Source: Paludibacteraceae bacterium (lineage in GTDB: Bacteria > Bacteroidota > Bacteroidia > Bacteroidales > Paludibacteraceae). From it: a stretch of 62,977 nt of DNA. The notes beneath the pieces were generated by a model. It was given only the letters and a program-made list of their open reading frames with translations, had not been told where the DNA came from and did not search any database. This document shows, one piece after another, positions 41,572-51,624 of the stretch (positions are counted from its first letter, which is position 1; each line of letters begins with the position of its first letter). The position numbers and the translations under genes are program-made. The stretch is from NCBI GenBank assembly GCA_017558065.1, contig JAFYWK010000018.1, positions 1 through 62,977 on the forward strand, given 5' to 3'.

Positions 41572-43402
41572 CTGCTTTATCTATCAAATTTGCATTCGCC
41601 ATGCGCTCAAAGAGTGCACTTCGCTTGATTTCTCCTGTCAGATATTGCTCCATAACCAATGTGGCCATCGGGCAGGCCCAAGTAGCACCAAAGCCGGCAT
41701 TCTCGACAGCTACCGCCACGGCTATTTGTGGATTGTCCATCGGAGCAAAACCAATGAATAGGGCATGATCTTCGCCATGTGGGTTCTGCACCGTACCTGT
41801 CTTGCCACACATTTGCAACTCTGGAATATTATACCATCGTCCTGTACCTTCAGTCATTACGCGCGACATACCTCTATGCACTACATCAAAATGAACGGAA
41901 TCCACCAAAGTAGTATGAATATCCGATTTCATCGAGTCATTCCGATTAAAGTGTGGGGTGATATAATAACCCTTGTTGGCTATTGCAGCCGCTTGGTTCG
42001 CCAATTGCAGAGGCGTGACCAATATCTCTCCTTGTCCGATAGACAGCGAACGAATGGTGATGGCTTTCCAGCCCTTTTGTCCATATATTCGATTATAAAA
42101 GTCAGTTGTTGGCAGATAACCCTTTGCTTGTTCCCTAATATCCGTATTCGCAAATCGTTCGCCTAATCCAAAACTGGCTATAATTTCTCTCCAATCATTG
42201 TAGTGCTCTTTGAAAAGGGCATGCCCATTCTCATAACCGTCTTGCTGGAGCATATCACGATAAAGTGCCCAAAAATAGGGATTGCAACTCTGCTCTATTC
42301 CTTCTTCCAAATCCACAGGACTACCATGATCATGCGTACATTTGATAGGTGTAGATGTTTGACCACTACATGGATATTTCGTATTTGGAGTGATACAACC
42401 ATTTTGTAATGCCGCTAATGCCTGCAATATCTTAAACGTAGAACCAGGGGCATATTGCGCTTGGGTAGCCCTATTCATCAAAGGTTTATGCGAATCATCC
42501 AGTAATTGCTGATAATTAGCAGAACGCTCTCTACCTACTAACCGCTTCGGATCCCAGTTAGGAGCACTTACCATAGTGATAATTTCACCCGTCTGTGGTT
42601 CAATAGCCACAATACTACCCACCTTATTTTGCATCAGTTGTTCAGCCAATTGCTGCGTCGCCCTATCAATACTCAAATACAAATCTGTACCTGCTTCGGC
42701 TGGTCGGTCTAATAATCCATTCTGATATGACCCCTGTATGCGCCCTCGCGAGTCTCGCATATAGACTTCTACTCCTTTCTTTCCGCGCAATTCTTTTTCA
42801 TACGTTCGCTCGATTCCACCGCGACCAGAGTAATCTCCTACTGCATAATAATTATCACTTTCTATATCGTTATAATTCACCTCCCCTACATTGCCTAAAA
42901 CATGCGATGCTATGGGATAAGTGTAATCGCGTAGTGTACGAATACGGATATCTATGCCAGGATACTTATACTGCTCTTGTTGCAATTGTGCAATATCTTC
43001 CTGACTAAGGTTTTGCATAAAAATCTGAGGAGTATAGCGTGAGAATCCTCTATTCTTTCGGCGATCAGACATCTCCTGCATACGCATTGCAAAATCATTT
43101 GATGTAATATGTAATGCATTGCAAAATCCAATTGTATCGAAATGTTCTTGCATCATCTCGCGTACAATAACCGTTATCTCATAGATGGGTTGATTAGCTA
43201 CGAGTAATTCGCCTTTGCGATCATAGATAAGTCCACGTGAAGGATATAGTGTTTGGCGCAACTGAGCATTATTAGCAGCTTTCTCTTGAGTAGATTGATC
43301 AATGACTTGTAACAAAAATAAGCGTACTATATAGGTTAGCACTATCATAACTGCAATGCTACCTACCACATATTTACGCCTATAAAAATTATCATTAATC
43401 AT
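41561..43402 (-). CDS. mrdA: Penicillin-binding protein 2
   Basis: 613 residues. One N-terminal membrane helix (VVGSIAVMIVLTYIVRLFLLQV) is followed by the pedestal domain and the transpeptidase. The active-site triads are SxxK in APGSTFKILQAL, SxN in EQSCNPYFWAL and KTG in MCGKTGTVQNPHG. It crosslinks peptidoglycan during elongation with RodA. It lies 1 bp after mreD and overlaps rodA by 11 bp. Confidence 0.95.
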   Translation of the reverse strand: MINDNFYRRKYVVGSIAVMIVLTYIVRLFLLQVIDQSTQEKAANNAQLRQTLYPSRGLIYDRKGELLVANQPIYEITVIVREMMQEHFDTIGFCNALHITSNDFAMRMQEMSDRRKNRGFSRYTPQIFMQNLSQEDIAQLQQEQYKYPGIDIRIRTLRDYTYPIASHVLGNVGEVNYNDIESDNYYAVGDYSGRGGIERTYEKELRGKKGVEVYMRDSRGRIQGSYQNGLLDRPAEAGTDLYLSIDRATQQLAEQLMQNKVGSIVAIEPQTGEIITMVSAPNWDPKRLVGRERSANYQQLLDDSHKPLMNRATQAQYAPGSTFKILQALAALQNGCITPNTKYPCSGQTSTPIKCTHDHGSPVDLEEGIEQSCNPYFWALYRDMLQQDGYENGHALFKEHYNDWREIIASFGLGERFANTDIREQAKGYLPTTDFYNRIYGQKGWKAITIRSLSIGQGEILVTPLQLANQAAAIANKGYYITPHFNRNDSMKSDIHTTLVDSVHFDVVHRGMSRVMTEGTGRWYNIPELQMCGKTGTVQNPHGEDHALFIGFAPMDNPQIAVAVAVENAGFGATWACPMATLVMEQYLTGEIKRSALFERMANANLIDKADEE

Positions 43403-43403
43403 A

Positions 43404-43895
43404 TCACTGTTTTAGCCGATCATAACCCAATATGATAAATATCGTCATTATACTACTAATCAAGGTTTGTAGCAATACTATCCACCATTGTGAAAAGTTC
43501 CATGCTTCCAACGCAAACACGATAAAATGATGGATAATTGTCAGTATTATTACACATTTTGCATATTCCATCACCCCTATCATTCTACCCGCAATATTAT
43601 CTTTGATACGTTCTATATCCTGCACAGTATTAGATAACAGAATAGGACGAATAAACGCTATTGCTACACATGCAGCCATATGAACTCCCAACGACGAATA
43701 CCATACATCCATCAATAATCCCACCACACACCCTATTAACAATTCTGCCCAGCGTGGTACACGTGGAGAGAGATTTATCAAAAATAATATATAGACCATA
43801 GGGAATCCCCATATAGCTATATGCAGATGATTAAATAGCAGTACCTGAAGTACAACTATGAGTAATAATCGTCCTATTTCTCTAATCCACTCCAT
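43404..43895 (-). CDS. mreD: Rod shape-determining protein MreD
   Basis: 163 residues with five or six hydrophobic helices and little else (LLLIVVLQVLLFNHL, GFPMVYILFLINLSP, LLIGCVVGLLMDVWYSSLG). MreD is an integral component linking MreC to the elongasome. It overlaps mreC by 22 bp. The call leans on context between mreC and mrdA as well as on the hydrophobic pattern. Confidence 0.9.
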   Translation of the reverse strand: MEWIREIGRLLLIVVLQVLLFNHLHIAIWGFPMVYILFLINLSPRVPRWAELLIGCVVGLLMDVWYSSLGVHMAACVAIAFIRPILLSNTVQDIERIKDNIAGRMIGVMEYAKCVIILTIIHHFIVFALEAWNFSQWWIVLLQTLISSIMTIFIILGYDRLKQ

Positions 43896-44719
43896 AAGGA
43901 TTGATTTGTTTGATACTCTATATTATGTGTTGCTCGATTATGAATAACTTGTACATAACTCAGTTTCCTATAATCCGCAGCAATTTGCAGTGTAATATGA
44001 TGATAATTATCACTATTTGTTAAGTTCGTTTGCTCTACTACACCCACAAGAATACCGCTTGGAAATACAGGGGTCAATCCACTTGTGATAATAGTATCAC
44101 CTTTATTTACAGTCACATGGCGCGATATATCTTCCAGTTGCAGCTGAGTACTATTCGTTCCTAACCAATGTGTTCTACCTATATAATTATTTGTCTGTAT
44201 TCTACAGCTAAGATTCATCTCCGTATGTATCAGCGGCACTACCAATGCATATCGCTCACTCACAGCACTCACTATACCTACCACACCATCTTGATTCACC
44301 ACACCCATATCCTCAACTATCCCATCATAACTTCCCTTATTGATTGTAAGATAATTATGTTGCTTATGAGTAGTTAGACCTATCACTTTAGCAGGTATAT
44401 ATTCCCAATCCAGATGAGAATAAATATATTGACTATCTCGCTCTACCACACTTTCCGATGCATTATTCATCAGCATCATTTGTGTTTTTAAGTATGCATT
44501 CTCTTCAGCAAGACGCACATTTTCTTCGCGCAGAGAAAAATAGTCTGTAATATTGGTTGCCAAATGCTGTATAGATGCCACAATCTTATTTGCCGCCGAC
44601 CATGTAGCACTTTGTTGATAGTGATTGGTGGTGGTAATCAGTATAAACGCAACAACTTCCAATATCAAGAAGATTAGGAAGTTGCTATAGCGTGTTAAAA
44701 ATTGTAGCAGATTTTTCAT
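43874..44719 (-). CDS. mreC: Rod shape-determining protein MreC
   Basis: 281 residues: one N-terminal membrane helix (FLIFLILEVVAFILITTT), a coiled coil near 60-85 (YFSLREENVRLAEENAYLKTQ), then the beta-barrel domains (YIPAKVIGLTTHKQHNYLTI, GVVNQDGVVGIVSAVSERYA, GDTIITSGLTPVFPSGILVG). MreC organises the elongasome in the periplasm. It lies between mreB and mreD. Confidence 0.93.
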   Translation of the reverse strand: MKNLLQFLTRYSNFLIFLILEVVAFILITTTNHYQQSATWSAANKIVASIQHLATNITDYFSLREENVRLAEENAYLKTQMMLMNNASESVVERDSQYIYSHLDWEYIPAKVIGLTTHKQHNYLTINKGSYDGIVEDMGVVNQDGVVGIVSAVSERYALVVPLIHTEMNLSCRIQTNNYIGRTHWLGTNSTQLQLEDISRHVTVNKGDTIITSGLTPVFPSGILVGVVEQTNLTNSDNYHHITLQIAADYRKLSYVQVIHNRATHNIEYQTNQSLWSGLEK

Positions 44720-44743
44720 ACGGCTACGCTTTCTGTATTGTAT

Positions 44744-45763
44744 CTATCGAATCAAGAAGCCAAAGTTATTCACATTCTTCAATGCCACTCCCGTACCACG
44801 GGCCACTGCATGCAATGGATCTTCTGCCACATGGAAAGGAATAGTGATCTTATCCGTAAATCGTTTGCTCAATCCGTGCAGCAATGCGCCACCACCAGTG
44901 AGATAGATGCCGCGTTTCACGATGTCGGCGTAGAGCTCAGGAGGTGTTACTTCCAGTGCTTGCAGGATTGCGCTTTCGATTTTTGCGATACTCTTGTCCA
45001 TACAATGAGCTATTTCCTGATAGCTGATGGGTACTTGCATTGGCAACGCGGTCACTTTGTTTGGACCGATAACCATATAGTCTTCAGGAGCTTCTTCCAA
45101 TTCAGGCAAAGCTGAACCCACTTGCATCTTGATGCGCTCAGCGGTTGGCTCGTCAATGCGTAGGTTATGTGTGCGTCCCATGTACTCCACGATATCGCGG
45201 TTGAGGTCATCACCCGCAATCTTAATGGATCGGTTTGCTACGATTCCACCGAGAGAAATCACAGCAATCTCCGTAGTACCACCACCTATATCTACCACCA
45301 TACATCCCTCTGGTTGCTCTACATCAATACCCATACCGATAGCCGCAGCCATTGGTTCATAGATCATATATACTTCGCGTCCACCTGCATGCTCACTACT
45401 ATCACGCACCGCACGAATCTCCACTTCTGTACTACCTGATGGAATACAAACCACCATACGGATATTTGGAGTGAATAGACGATTTTGCTTAGGAATCATC
45501 TTTATCATACCGCGAATCATCATCTCGCAAGCATAGAAGTCCGCAATCACACCATCACGCAAAGGGCGTACTGTACGAATCAACGTACCACCTTTACCAA
45601 TCATCTGTTGTGCTTTACGTCCTACAGCCACCATCTTATTCTCTGTCATGCTGATAGCCACTACGGATGGTTCATCCACTACCACTTTGTCATCACAAAT
45701 AATGATGGTGTTCGCTGTTCCAAGGTCAATAGCAATCTCTTGTGTAAACGAAAAAAGTCCCAT
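44744..45763 (-). CDS. mreB: Actin-like cell-shape protein MreB
   Basis: 339 residues. The actin-fold ATP site is visible: DLGTANTIIICDDKVVVDEPS, phosphate 2 MVVDIGGGTTEIAVISLGG and the adenosine motif IYLTGGGALLHGLSK. MreB filaments guide elongation. It is the first gene of the mre-mrdA-rodA unit with a promoter at 45835-45865. In many Bacteroidales purH precedes it; here tRNA-Asn does. Confidence 0.96.
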   Translation of the reverse strand: MGLFSFTQEIAIDLGTANTIIICDDKVVVDEPSVVAISMTENKMVAVGRKAQQMIGKGGTLIRTVRPLRDGVIADFYACEMMIRGMIKMIPKQNRLFTPNIRMVVCIPSGSTEVEIRAVRDSSEHAGGREVYMIYEPMAAAIGMGIDVEQPEGCMVVDIGGGTTEIAVISLGGIVANRSIKIAGDDLNRDIVEYMGRTHNLRIDEPTAERIKMQVGSALPELEEAPEDYMVIGPNKVTALPMQVPISYQEIAHCMDKSIAKIESAILQALEVTPPELYADIVKRGIYLTGGGALLHGLSKRFTDKITIPFHVAEDPLHAVARGTGVALKNVNNFGFLIR

Positions 45764-45834
45764 ATTGTTACTATTATTTTATTAAAGGTTTTATTATTTT
45801 CTTGCTTTCTTACCCAAAACGCCACAAAATCGTG

Positions 45835-45865
45835 CAAAGGTACAAAATAAAATGCATATATGCAA
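45835..45865 (-). promoter_or_regulatory. Promoter for the mreBCD-mrdA-rodA operon
   Basis: Minus-strand TTG (45865-45863), 20 bp, TACCTTTG (45842-45835), giving a leader of about 65 nt before mreB. Confidence 0.8.
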
Positions 45866-45911
45866 GTGTTTCGAAAAAAAAGTGTGATGACTACTTTAGT
45901 CATCACACTCG

Positions 45912-45985
45912 CGCTCCCTCAAGGACTTGAACCTTGGACCCCCTGATTAACAGTCAGATGCTCTAACCGACTGAGCTAAGGAAGC
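45912..45985 (-). tRNA. tRNA-Asn (GTT)
   Basis: 74 nt without CCA. Acceptor GCTTCCT/AGGGAGC, D-arm GCTC/GAGC, anticodon stem TCTGA/TCAGG with loop CTGTTAA (anticodon GTT), T-arm CAAGG-TTCAAGT-CCTTG, discriminator G. All stems pair. Confidence 0.95.
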
Positions 45986-46030
45986 AGTATTTTTTGACCC
46001 CGAAAATCATGTCAGTTCCGAAATCGGGTG

Positions 46031-46061
46031 CAAAAGTACTGCTTTTTTTTGATATAAGCAA
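46031..46061 (-). promoter_or_regulatory. Promoter for tRNA-Asn
   Basis: Minus-strand TTG (46061-46059), 20 bp, TACTTTTG (46038-46031), 46 bp upstream of the tRNA. Confidence 0.65.
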
Positions 46062-46082
46062 GTTTTTTTGAAAAAAAATTAC

Positions 46083-46090
46083 TATCTTTG
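46083..46090 (+). promoter_or_regulatory. -7 box candidate for the PfkB kinase
   Basis: TATCTTTG fits TAnnTTTG but has no TTTG at 19-20 bp upstream. It lies 66 bp before the ATG. Confidence 0.45.
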
Positions 46091-46156
46091 CAAAAATTTT
46101 TGGTTTTATACTAAATTTTGGGTAAAAAATAGCAATTTTTAACTAAAAAATACAAA

Positions 46157-47155
46157 ATGAAACGAGTTTTAGGTTTAGGTAATGCTTTAACCGATATCTT
46201 ACTTCAAGTGTCGGAAGGAGACTTGCGTGAAATAGGTTTTCCCAAGGGAAGCATGAACTTGATTAACGAAGAACAATTAGAAAAAATTCAAACGCGATTT
46301 ATTTCTGTTCGCAAACACCTTGTAGCTGGAGGTAGTGCATCCAATACAGTTGCTACAATTGCACAACTTGGCGGAAAAACGGCATTCATTGGCAAGATTG
46401 GTACAGATGAAGTGGGTAAATTCTATCGCGAAGACCTTATCAAAAACAATGTCAAACCCATTTTACTTAGTTCTTCACTTATGTCAGGTTGCTGTATTGT
46501 ACTTATCACACCCGATGGTGAACGCACATTCTGTACATATCTTGGTGCAGCGGCAGACTTGAGAGCAGAGGATATCCGTAAAGAAGCATTTATAGGATAC
46601 GATATTTGCCACGTAGAAGGATACCTTGTTCAAGATCATAATCTGATAGAAACAGCACTAAGAACTGCTAAAGAACAAGGATGCACAGTTTCACTTGATT
46701 TAGCAAGTTACAATGTGGTGAACGAAAATCATCAATTTCTCAAAGACCTTATATATAAATATGTGGATATAGTCTTTGCCAACGAAGACGAATCATTTGC
46801 TTATACCCACCTCAATCCTGAAGAATCTGTAGAAAATATAGCAGGACAATGTGATATAGCCGTGGTAAAAGTTGGCAAACGAGGTTCATACGTTCGCCAA
46901 GGTAACCAACTACACCATATCGGTGCCATCACCTCTAATTGTCTTGACTCCACAGGAGCAGGCGACCTATATGCAGGCGGATTCCTGCACGCATTATCCG
47001 ACGGATTTGACCTTCGTCGTTGCGGCGAAATAGGAACAATAGCAGCAGGACGTGTCGTTGAAATCGTAGGAACTAAACTTCCAGAAGAAACTTGGGATGA
47101 GATTCGCCGCATCTGCGCACTCTACCGTGGTTTTATGCACAAATTAAAATTCTAA
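46157..47155 (+). CDS. PfkB family carbohydrate/adenosine kinase
   Basis: 332 residues. The ribokinase fold is clear: LGLGNALTDILLQV, VAGGSASNTVATIAQLGG (first PfkB signature), FIGKIGTDEVGKFYREDL, and the second signature DSTGAGDLYAGGFLHAL with the catalytic Asp. It resembles the adenosine kinase-like branch common in Bacteroidota. The substrate is a sugar or nucleoside, not fixed. It begins a plus-strand run with plsC, namZ, the symporter and lpxD. Confidence 0.88.
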   Translation: MKRVLGLGNALTDILLQVSEGDLREIGFPKGSMNLINEEQLEKIQTRFISVRKHLVAGGSASNTVATIAQLGGKTAFIGKIGTDEVGKFYREDLIKNNVKPILLSSSLMSGCCIVLITPDGERTFCTYLGAAADLRAEDIRKEAFIGYDICHVEGYLVQDHNLIETALRTAKEQGCTVSLDLASYNVVNENHQFLKDLIYKYVDIVFANEDESFAYTHLNPEESVENIAGQCDIAVVKVGKRGSYVRQGNQLHHIGAITSNCLDSTGAGDLYAGGFLHALSDGFDLRRCGEIGTIAAGRVVEIVGTKLPEETWDEIRRICALYRGFMHKLKF

Positions 47156-47181
47156 ACACATCATTTATAATTTACAGCACA

Positions 47182-47898
47182 ATGAAAGTTCTATACATTT
47201 TATACCAATATCTTATTGGTCTTCCATTGATTATTTTAGTGACATTATTCACTGCTATTTTTACGATCATTTGTTTCCCTTGGAAAAACGGTAAAGCGCC
47301 TCGCGCTGTGCAAGTTTTTTGGTCGCGTAGTGTATTGTGGTTTTTACTCGTACCTATTAAAGTCACTGGTGCTGAAAATGTCAATCCAAAGCAATCGTAC
47401 GTATTTGTAGCTAATCATCAATCAGCTTTGGATGTATTTGCAGTGTATGGTTGGTTGCCCAATAACTTCAAATGGATGATGAAAAAAGAGTTACGTAAGA
47501 TTCCATTCGTTGGTACTGCATGTGCTGTAGCAGGACATATTTTTGTAGATCGTAGTAACCCTCGTGCTGCTTTGCAGAGTGTTGAATTGGTCAAAAAAGA
47601 GTTAGTAGATGGTATATCCACTGTTATTTTCCCTGAAGGAACACGTACCAAAACTGGTGAAATGGGACGTTTTAAACAAGGAGCATTCAAAATCGCTATG
47701 GATCTAAATCTTCCTGTAGTACCTATTTCGCTAAGTGGTTTTTATGACGCTATGCCTTCTGGTGCATTTTTTGTTCAGCCACACGCACACGTGCACCTAC
47801 ATATAGGCAAACCTATTGACCTACAACAGTTCGAAGACATCAATACAGCTATGGAGCACTTGCGTAATTGTGTAGCTGATGGTATAGATAAACATTAA
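47182..47898 (+). CDS. plsC: 1-acyl-glycerol-3-phosphate acyltransferase
   Basis: 238 residues. An N-terminal membrane helix (IGLPLIILVTLFTAIFTIICF) precedes the acyltransferase core with NHQSALDVF (HX4D motif, read as VANHQSALDVFAV), VDRSNPRAALQS, IFPEGTRTKTGEM and VPISLSGFYD. It makes phosphatidic acid in the inner membrane. It lies 26 bp after the PfkB gene and 5 bp before namZ. Confidence 0.93.
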   Translation: MKVLYILYQYLIGLPLIILVTLFTAIFTIICFPWKNGKAPRAVQVFWSRSVLWFLLVPIKVTGAENVNPKQSYVFVANHQSALDVFAVYGWLPNNFKWMMKKELRKIPFVGTACAVAGHIFVDRSNPRAALQSVELVKKELVDGISTVIFPEGTRTKTGEMGRFKQGAFKIAMDLNLPVVPISLSGFYDAMPSGAFFVQPHAHVHLHIGKPIDLQQFEDINTAMEHLRNCVADGIDKH

Positions 47899-47903
47899 TT
47901 CAA

Positions 47904-49088
47904 ATGAAAAAGATTTTTTCCATTTTCATTTTTTTCTGCGCAGCAGTCATAAGCATTCATGCAGAGCGAGTGCTTGTTGGTGCAGAACAAACAAAGGAAT
48001 ACTTGCCTTTATTAAAAGACAAGCGAGTTGCTTTACTAAGCAATCACACAGGTATTGTCATTCAAGGTAAAGACACTATTCACACCTTAGATTTACTACT
48101 TAAACACGGGATTAATGTCACCGCTATTTTCTCTCCTGAACATGGTTTTCGTGGTACTGCTCGCGAAGGCGAACATGTAGCCAGCAGTGTGGATGAAAAG
48201 ACAGGCATACCTATTCTTTCGCTCTACGATGGCAAAAGCAAACGTCCATCTAAAGAGGCGATGGCGACGTTCGATATTCTCATTACGGATATCCAAGATG
48301 TAGGCCTACGCTTCTACACTTATTATATTACTATGTATCGCCTGATGCACGCGTGCGCGCAAGAGGGCAAGCATTTTATTGTCTTTGATCGTCCAAATCC
48401 CAATGGCTATTATGTCGATGGTCCTATACTTGACATGAAGCATCAGTCGGGCGTAGGGGCTTTACCTATTCCTGTAGTACATGGTATGACGTTAGGTGAG
48501 TTGGCTTTGATGATTAATGGCGAGAACTGGCTCAATGATTCGCTCAAGGTGGATTTAACTATCATTCCTTGTAAAAACTACACCCACCAAACGCTTTATC
48601 GTTTGCCCATTGCGCCATCACCCAACCTGCGCAATATGCTCTCTATTTATCTTTATCCTGCGGTATGTCTCTTTGAGGCAACTCCCGTATCATTAGGTCG
48701 CGGTACAGACAAACCTTTCCTCTGCTATGGTCATCCTAATTTCAATGCACCTCGTACCGAGGCAAGCACATATGGACCAGCCATTACCTTCACGCCTAAC
48801 CAATCTACTCAGAAAGGTCGCATATGCGATGGTGTAGATTTGAGCACAATGACTGAGGAGGAAGCACGCAAAGTGGGATTTTCGTTGCGCTATCTACTGG
48901 ATGCATACAAGCATCTTAATATGGATAATTATTTCTTCCGTCCTTTCTTTGAGTTGCTTGTCGGTCAAGATTATGTGCGCAAAATGATTATCCAAGGCAA
49001 AAGCGAAGAAGATATTCGCGCCTGCTGGCAAGAAGACGTGGCTAAATTCAAAAATCAACGCCGCCCTTATCTCCTATACGAAGAATAA
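47904..49088 (+). CDS. namZ: DUF1343 / NamZ-type exo-beta-N-acetylmuramidase
   Basis: 394 residues with a signal peptide (MKKIFSIFIFFCAAVISIHA). The DUF1343 signature is present: KRVALLSNHTGIV, FSPEHGFRGTAREGEHV, ILITDIQDVGLRFYTYYIT, FIVFDRPNPNGYYVDGP and SLGRGTDKPFLCYGHP. Characterised family members remove terminal MurNAc from peptidoglycan fragments, pointing to cell-wall recycling in the periplasm. It lies between plsC and the sodium symporter, and its neighbour may import a product. Confidence 0.88.
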   Translation: MKKIFSIFIFFCAAVISIHAERVLVGAEQTKEYLPLLKDKRVALLSNHTGIVIQGKDTIHTLDLLLKHGINVTAIFSPEHGFRGTAREGEHVASSVDEKTGIPILSLYDGKSKRPSKEAMATFDILITDIQDVGLRFYTYYITMYRLMHACAQEGKHFIVFDRPNPNGYYVDGPILDMKHQSGVGALPIPVVHGMTLGELALMINGENWLNDSLKVDLTIIPCKNYTHQTLYRLPIAPSPNLRNMLSIYLYPAVCLFEATPVSLGRGTDKPFLCYGHPNFNAPRTEASTYGPAITFTPNQSTQKGRICDGVDLSTMTEEEARKVGFSLRYLLDAYKHLNMDNYFFRPFFELLVGQDYVRKMIIQGKSEEDIRACWQEDVAKFKNQRRPYLLYEE

Positions 49089-49097
49089 CTCTCGCCT

Positions 49098-49118
49098 TTC
49101 AACTATAAACTATCAACT
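49098..49118. repeat. 3 x 7-bp leader repeat before the sodium symporter
   Basis: TTTCAAC, TATAAAC, TATCAAC, running up to the start codon region (ATG 49124). Confidence 0.8.
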
Positions 49119-49123
49119 TTTAT

Positions 49124-50569
49124 ATGAATCCACTAACAATTCTTATCGTCATTGCATGTTATTTTGCACTGCTCTTTTTTATTTCCTACATTGCAGGCCG
49201 CAAAGCTGATAATGCAGGTTTCTTTTCTGGTAATCGTAGCAGCAACTGGTTGCTGGTAGCTATGTCCACTATTGGTGCAGCTATTTCGGGTGTCACTTTC
49301 GTGAGTGTACCTGGTATGGTAGCTACTTCGGGTTGGGCATATATGCAAATGGTTCTCGGTTTTACTGTAGGCCAAATAGTCATAGCGTACGTACTTATTC
49401 CTTTATATTATAAGTTCAACCTCACTTCTATCTACCAATACCTACAACAGCGTTTTGGTATGAGTACCTATAAGTCAGGTGCGTGGCTCTTTTTCGTGAG
49501 TAAAATGCTTGGTGCCAGTGTACGTCTGTTTGTTGTTGGCGAAGTATTACAACTCTTAGTATTCGGCCCATTGGGTGTACCTTTCTGGGTAAATGCTATC
49601 TTCACGGTGCTGATTGTTTATCTATGCACTTTCAAAGGAGGGGTTAAATCGCTTATCTGGACTGACTTACTCAAGACTTGCTGCCTTATTCTCTCTGTAG
49701 CACTCTGTATTTATTTTGTATTGCGTGCAGGAGTGAATATAGACGGTTGGACTTCTAGCCATATGACCCGTACTTTCTTCTTTGATAATCCTAAAGAAGG
49801 TACGTATTTTTGGAAACAATTCCTCGCAGGTATCTTCCTTGTGATTGCTACCACTGGTTTAGATCAAGATCTCATGCAACGTACACTCTCATGTAAAAAC
49901 CCACGCGAAAGCCAAAAGAACCTCATCGTGGGCGCGCTCATGCAGATTGTTGTTATTGGACTTTTCCTTTTCCTCGGTTTCTTACTCTATTCCTATGCCA
50001 ATCAAATGGGCGTTGCGTTGGTAAATGCCGAAGGCACACCATTAAAGGGTGATGATGTCTTCCCATTCTTGGCTACAGGCAATTACTTCCCTGTTATTGT
50101 TGGTATATTGTTTATCATTGGTTTTATTGCTGCGGCATATTCAGCTGCAGGAAGTGCACTCACAGCGCTCACAACATCCTTCACTGTAGATATTCTCAAC
50201 AAAGAGAATGACAGCAACCTTACCAAAGTACGTACCTTAGTACATATTGGCATGGCTGTTCTTATGGTTGTATGTATTTATGTTATTCATATGTTGAACA
50301 ACGACTCTGTCATTCAAACCGTTTATAAGGTAGCCAGCTACACCTATGGTCCGCTGCTTGGTATGTTCTGCTTTGGTATTTTCACCAAGCGTCAGGTGCG
50401 CGACCGTTGGATTCCGATAGCAGTTTTTTTAGCTCCTGTCATCACATGGGTCATTGATGTGAATTCTGCCGTATGGTTCAATGGATATGTCTTCTCACAC
50501 GAGCGTTTGATTCTTAATGCCTTGCTCACTTTTGTAGGAATGGTTTGCCTTATCAAACGAAACAAATAA
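49124..50569 (+). CDS. Sodium:solute symporter (SSS family)
   Basis: 481 residues with about thirteen hydrophobic helices. SSS features include ISYIAGRKADNAGFFSGNRSS near the start, WLLVAMSTIGAAISGVTFVS, GVPFWVNAIFTVLIVYLCTF and the sodium-site helix IGFIAAAYSAAGSALTALTTS near 335-355. It imports a solute with sodium; substrate unknown. Placement after namZ suggests amino sugars or peptidoglycan fragments, which is only a guess from context. Confidence 0.88.
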   Translation: MNPLTILIVIACYFALLFFISYIAGRKADNAGFFSGNRSSNWLLVAMSTIGAAISGVTFVSVPGMVATSGWAYMQMVLGFTVGQIVIAYVLIPLYYKFNLTSIYQYLQQRFGMSTYKSGAWLFFVSKMLGASVRLFVVGEVLQLLVFGPLGVPFWVNAIFTVLIVYLCTFKGGVKSLIWTDLLKTCCLILSVALCIYFVLRAGVNIDGWTSSHMTRTFFFDNPKEGTYFWKQFLAGIFLVIATTGLDQDLMQRTLSCKNPRESQKNLIVGALMQIVVIGLFLFLGFLLYSYANQMGVALVNAEGTPLKGDDVFPFLATGNYFPVIVGILFIIGFIAAAYSAAGSALTALTTSFTVDILNKENDSNLTKVRTLVHIGMAVLMVVCIYVIHMLNNDSVIQTVYKVASYTYGPLLGMFCFGIFTKRQVRDRWIPIAVFLAPVITWVIDVNSAVWFNGYVFSHERLILNALLTFVGMVCLIKRNK

Positions 50570-50590
50570 CAAACATCTGATTTTCAACCG

Positions 50591-51610
50591 ATGAAGTTTT
50601 CTGCACAACAAATAGCCGCATTACTTGGCGGCAAAATCACGGGCGATGCAAATCGCCAAGTATGGGATGTAGGCGCTATTGAGAGCGCTAAAGAGGGACA
50701 ACTCACTTTCCTCTGCGATGCCAAGTACCTTCCTCATTTACATCATACGGGTGCCAGTGTGGTACTTATGACCGATTCCATCGAGTTTACTGGTGAGACC
50801 AATGCTACGCTCATTCGCGTAGAGAACGCTCGTGCTGCGATGGGACAACTGCTTGCGCTTGTAGCCAAAGCGATGAATCCAGCTAAACAGGGCATTGAGC
50901 AACCATGTTTCATCAGCGAAGGTGTTTCCGTACCCGAAGATGCGTATATCGGTGCCTTTGCCTATATAGGTAAGAATGTCCAATTGGGCGAGGGGGTACA
51001 AATCTACCCACATACGTATATCGGCGATAATGTGCGCATTGGTAACAACACCATCCTCTATTCTGGTGTAAAAGTATATTACAACTGTGTGGTGGGCAAC
51101 GACTGTATCCTGCATGCGGGTGTGGTAGTGGGTAGCGATGGTTTTGGTTTTGAACCCGATGCTAATGGTGTTAACCAGAAACTCACTCAGATTGGCAATG
51201 TGATTATTGAAGACGATGTGGAGATTGGTGCTAATACCACCGTTGATCGTGCTATGATGGGATCTACTATCATACACCGCAATACTAAAATCGACAACCT
51301 CGTGCAAGTGGCACATAATGTAGAAGTAGGCGAAAGTACTTTCCTCTGCGCACAAGTGGGTATTGCAGGTTCTACAAAAGTGGGATCACATTGTATCTTA
51401 GCTGGTCAAGTAGGGGTTGCTGGACATATAGAAATTGCTGATAACTGTATCTTTGGTGCACAGACAGGTATTGCGGGTAGTGTTCGCAAGGCAGGTATGT
51501 ACCAAGGTTCCCCTGCTATCGATGCTATGAACTGGCGCCGAAGTAGCGTAGGATTTAAACAACTACCTGACATCATCAAACGCCTCCAAGAATTAGAAAA
51601 AAAAGGGTAG
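50591..51610 (+). CDS. lpxD: UDP-3-O-acylglucosamine N-acyltransferase LpxD
   Basis: 339 residues. An N-terminal uridine-binding domain (1-100, [28 protein letters not shown]) precedes a left-handed beta-helix of hexapeptide repeats (about 105-300, [19 protein letters not shown]). The catalytic His lies in [12 protein letters not shown] near 239, and [15 protein letters not shown] closes the helix. It adds the second acyl chain in lipid A synthesis. It stands alone; the lpxC-fabZ and lpxA genes usually next to it in Bacteroidales are absent. Confidence 0.94.
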   Translation: MKFSAQQIAALLGGKITGDANRQVWDVGAIESAKEGQLTFLCDAKYLPHLHHTGASVVLMTDSIEFTGETNATLIRVENARAAMGQLLALVAKAMNPAKQGIEQPCFISEGVSVPEDAYIGAFAYIGKNVQLGEGVQIYPHTYIGDNVRIGNNTILYSGVKVYYNCVVGNDCILHAGVVVGSDGFGFEPDANGVNQKLTQIGNVIIEDDVEIGANTTVDRAMMGSTIIHRNTKIDNLVQVAHNVEVGESTFLCAQVGIAGSTKVGSHCILAGQVGVAGHIEIADNCIFGAQTGIAGSVRKAGMYQGSPAIDAMNWRRSSVGFKQLPDIIKRLQELEKKG

Positions 51611-51624
51611 TTATAATAAGATAA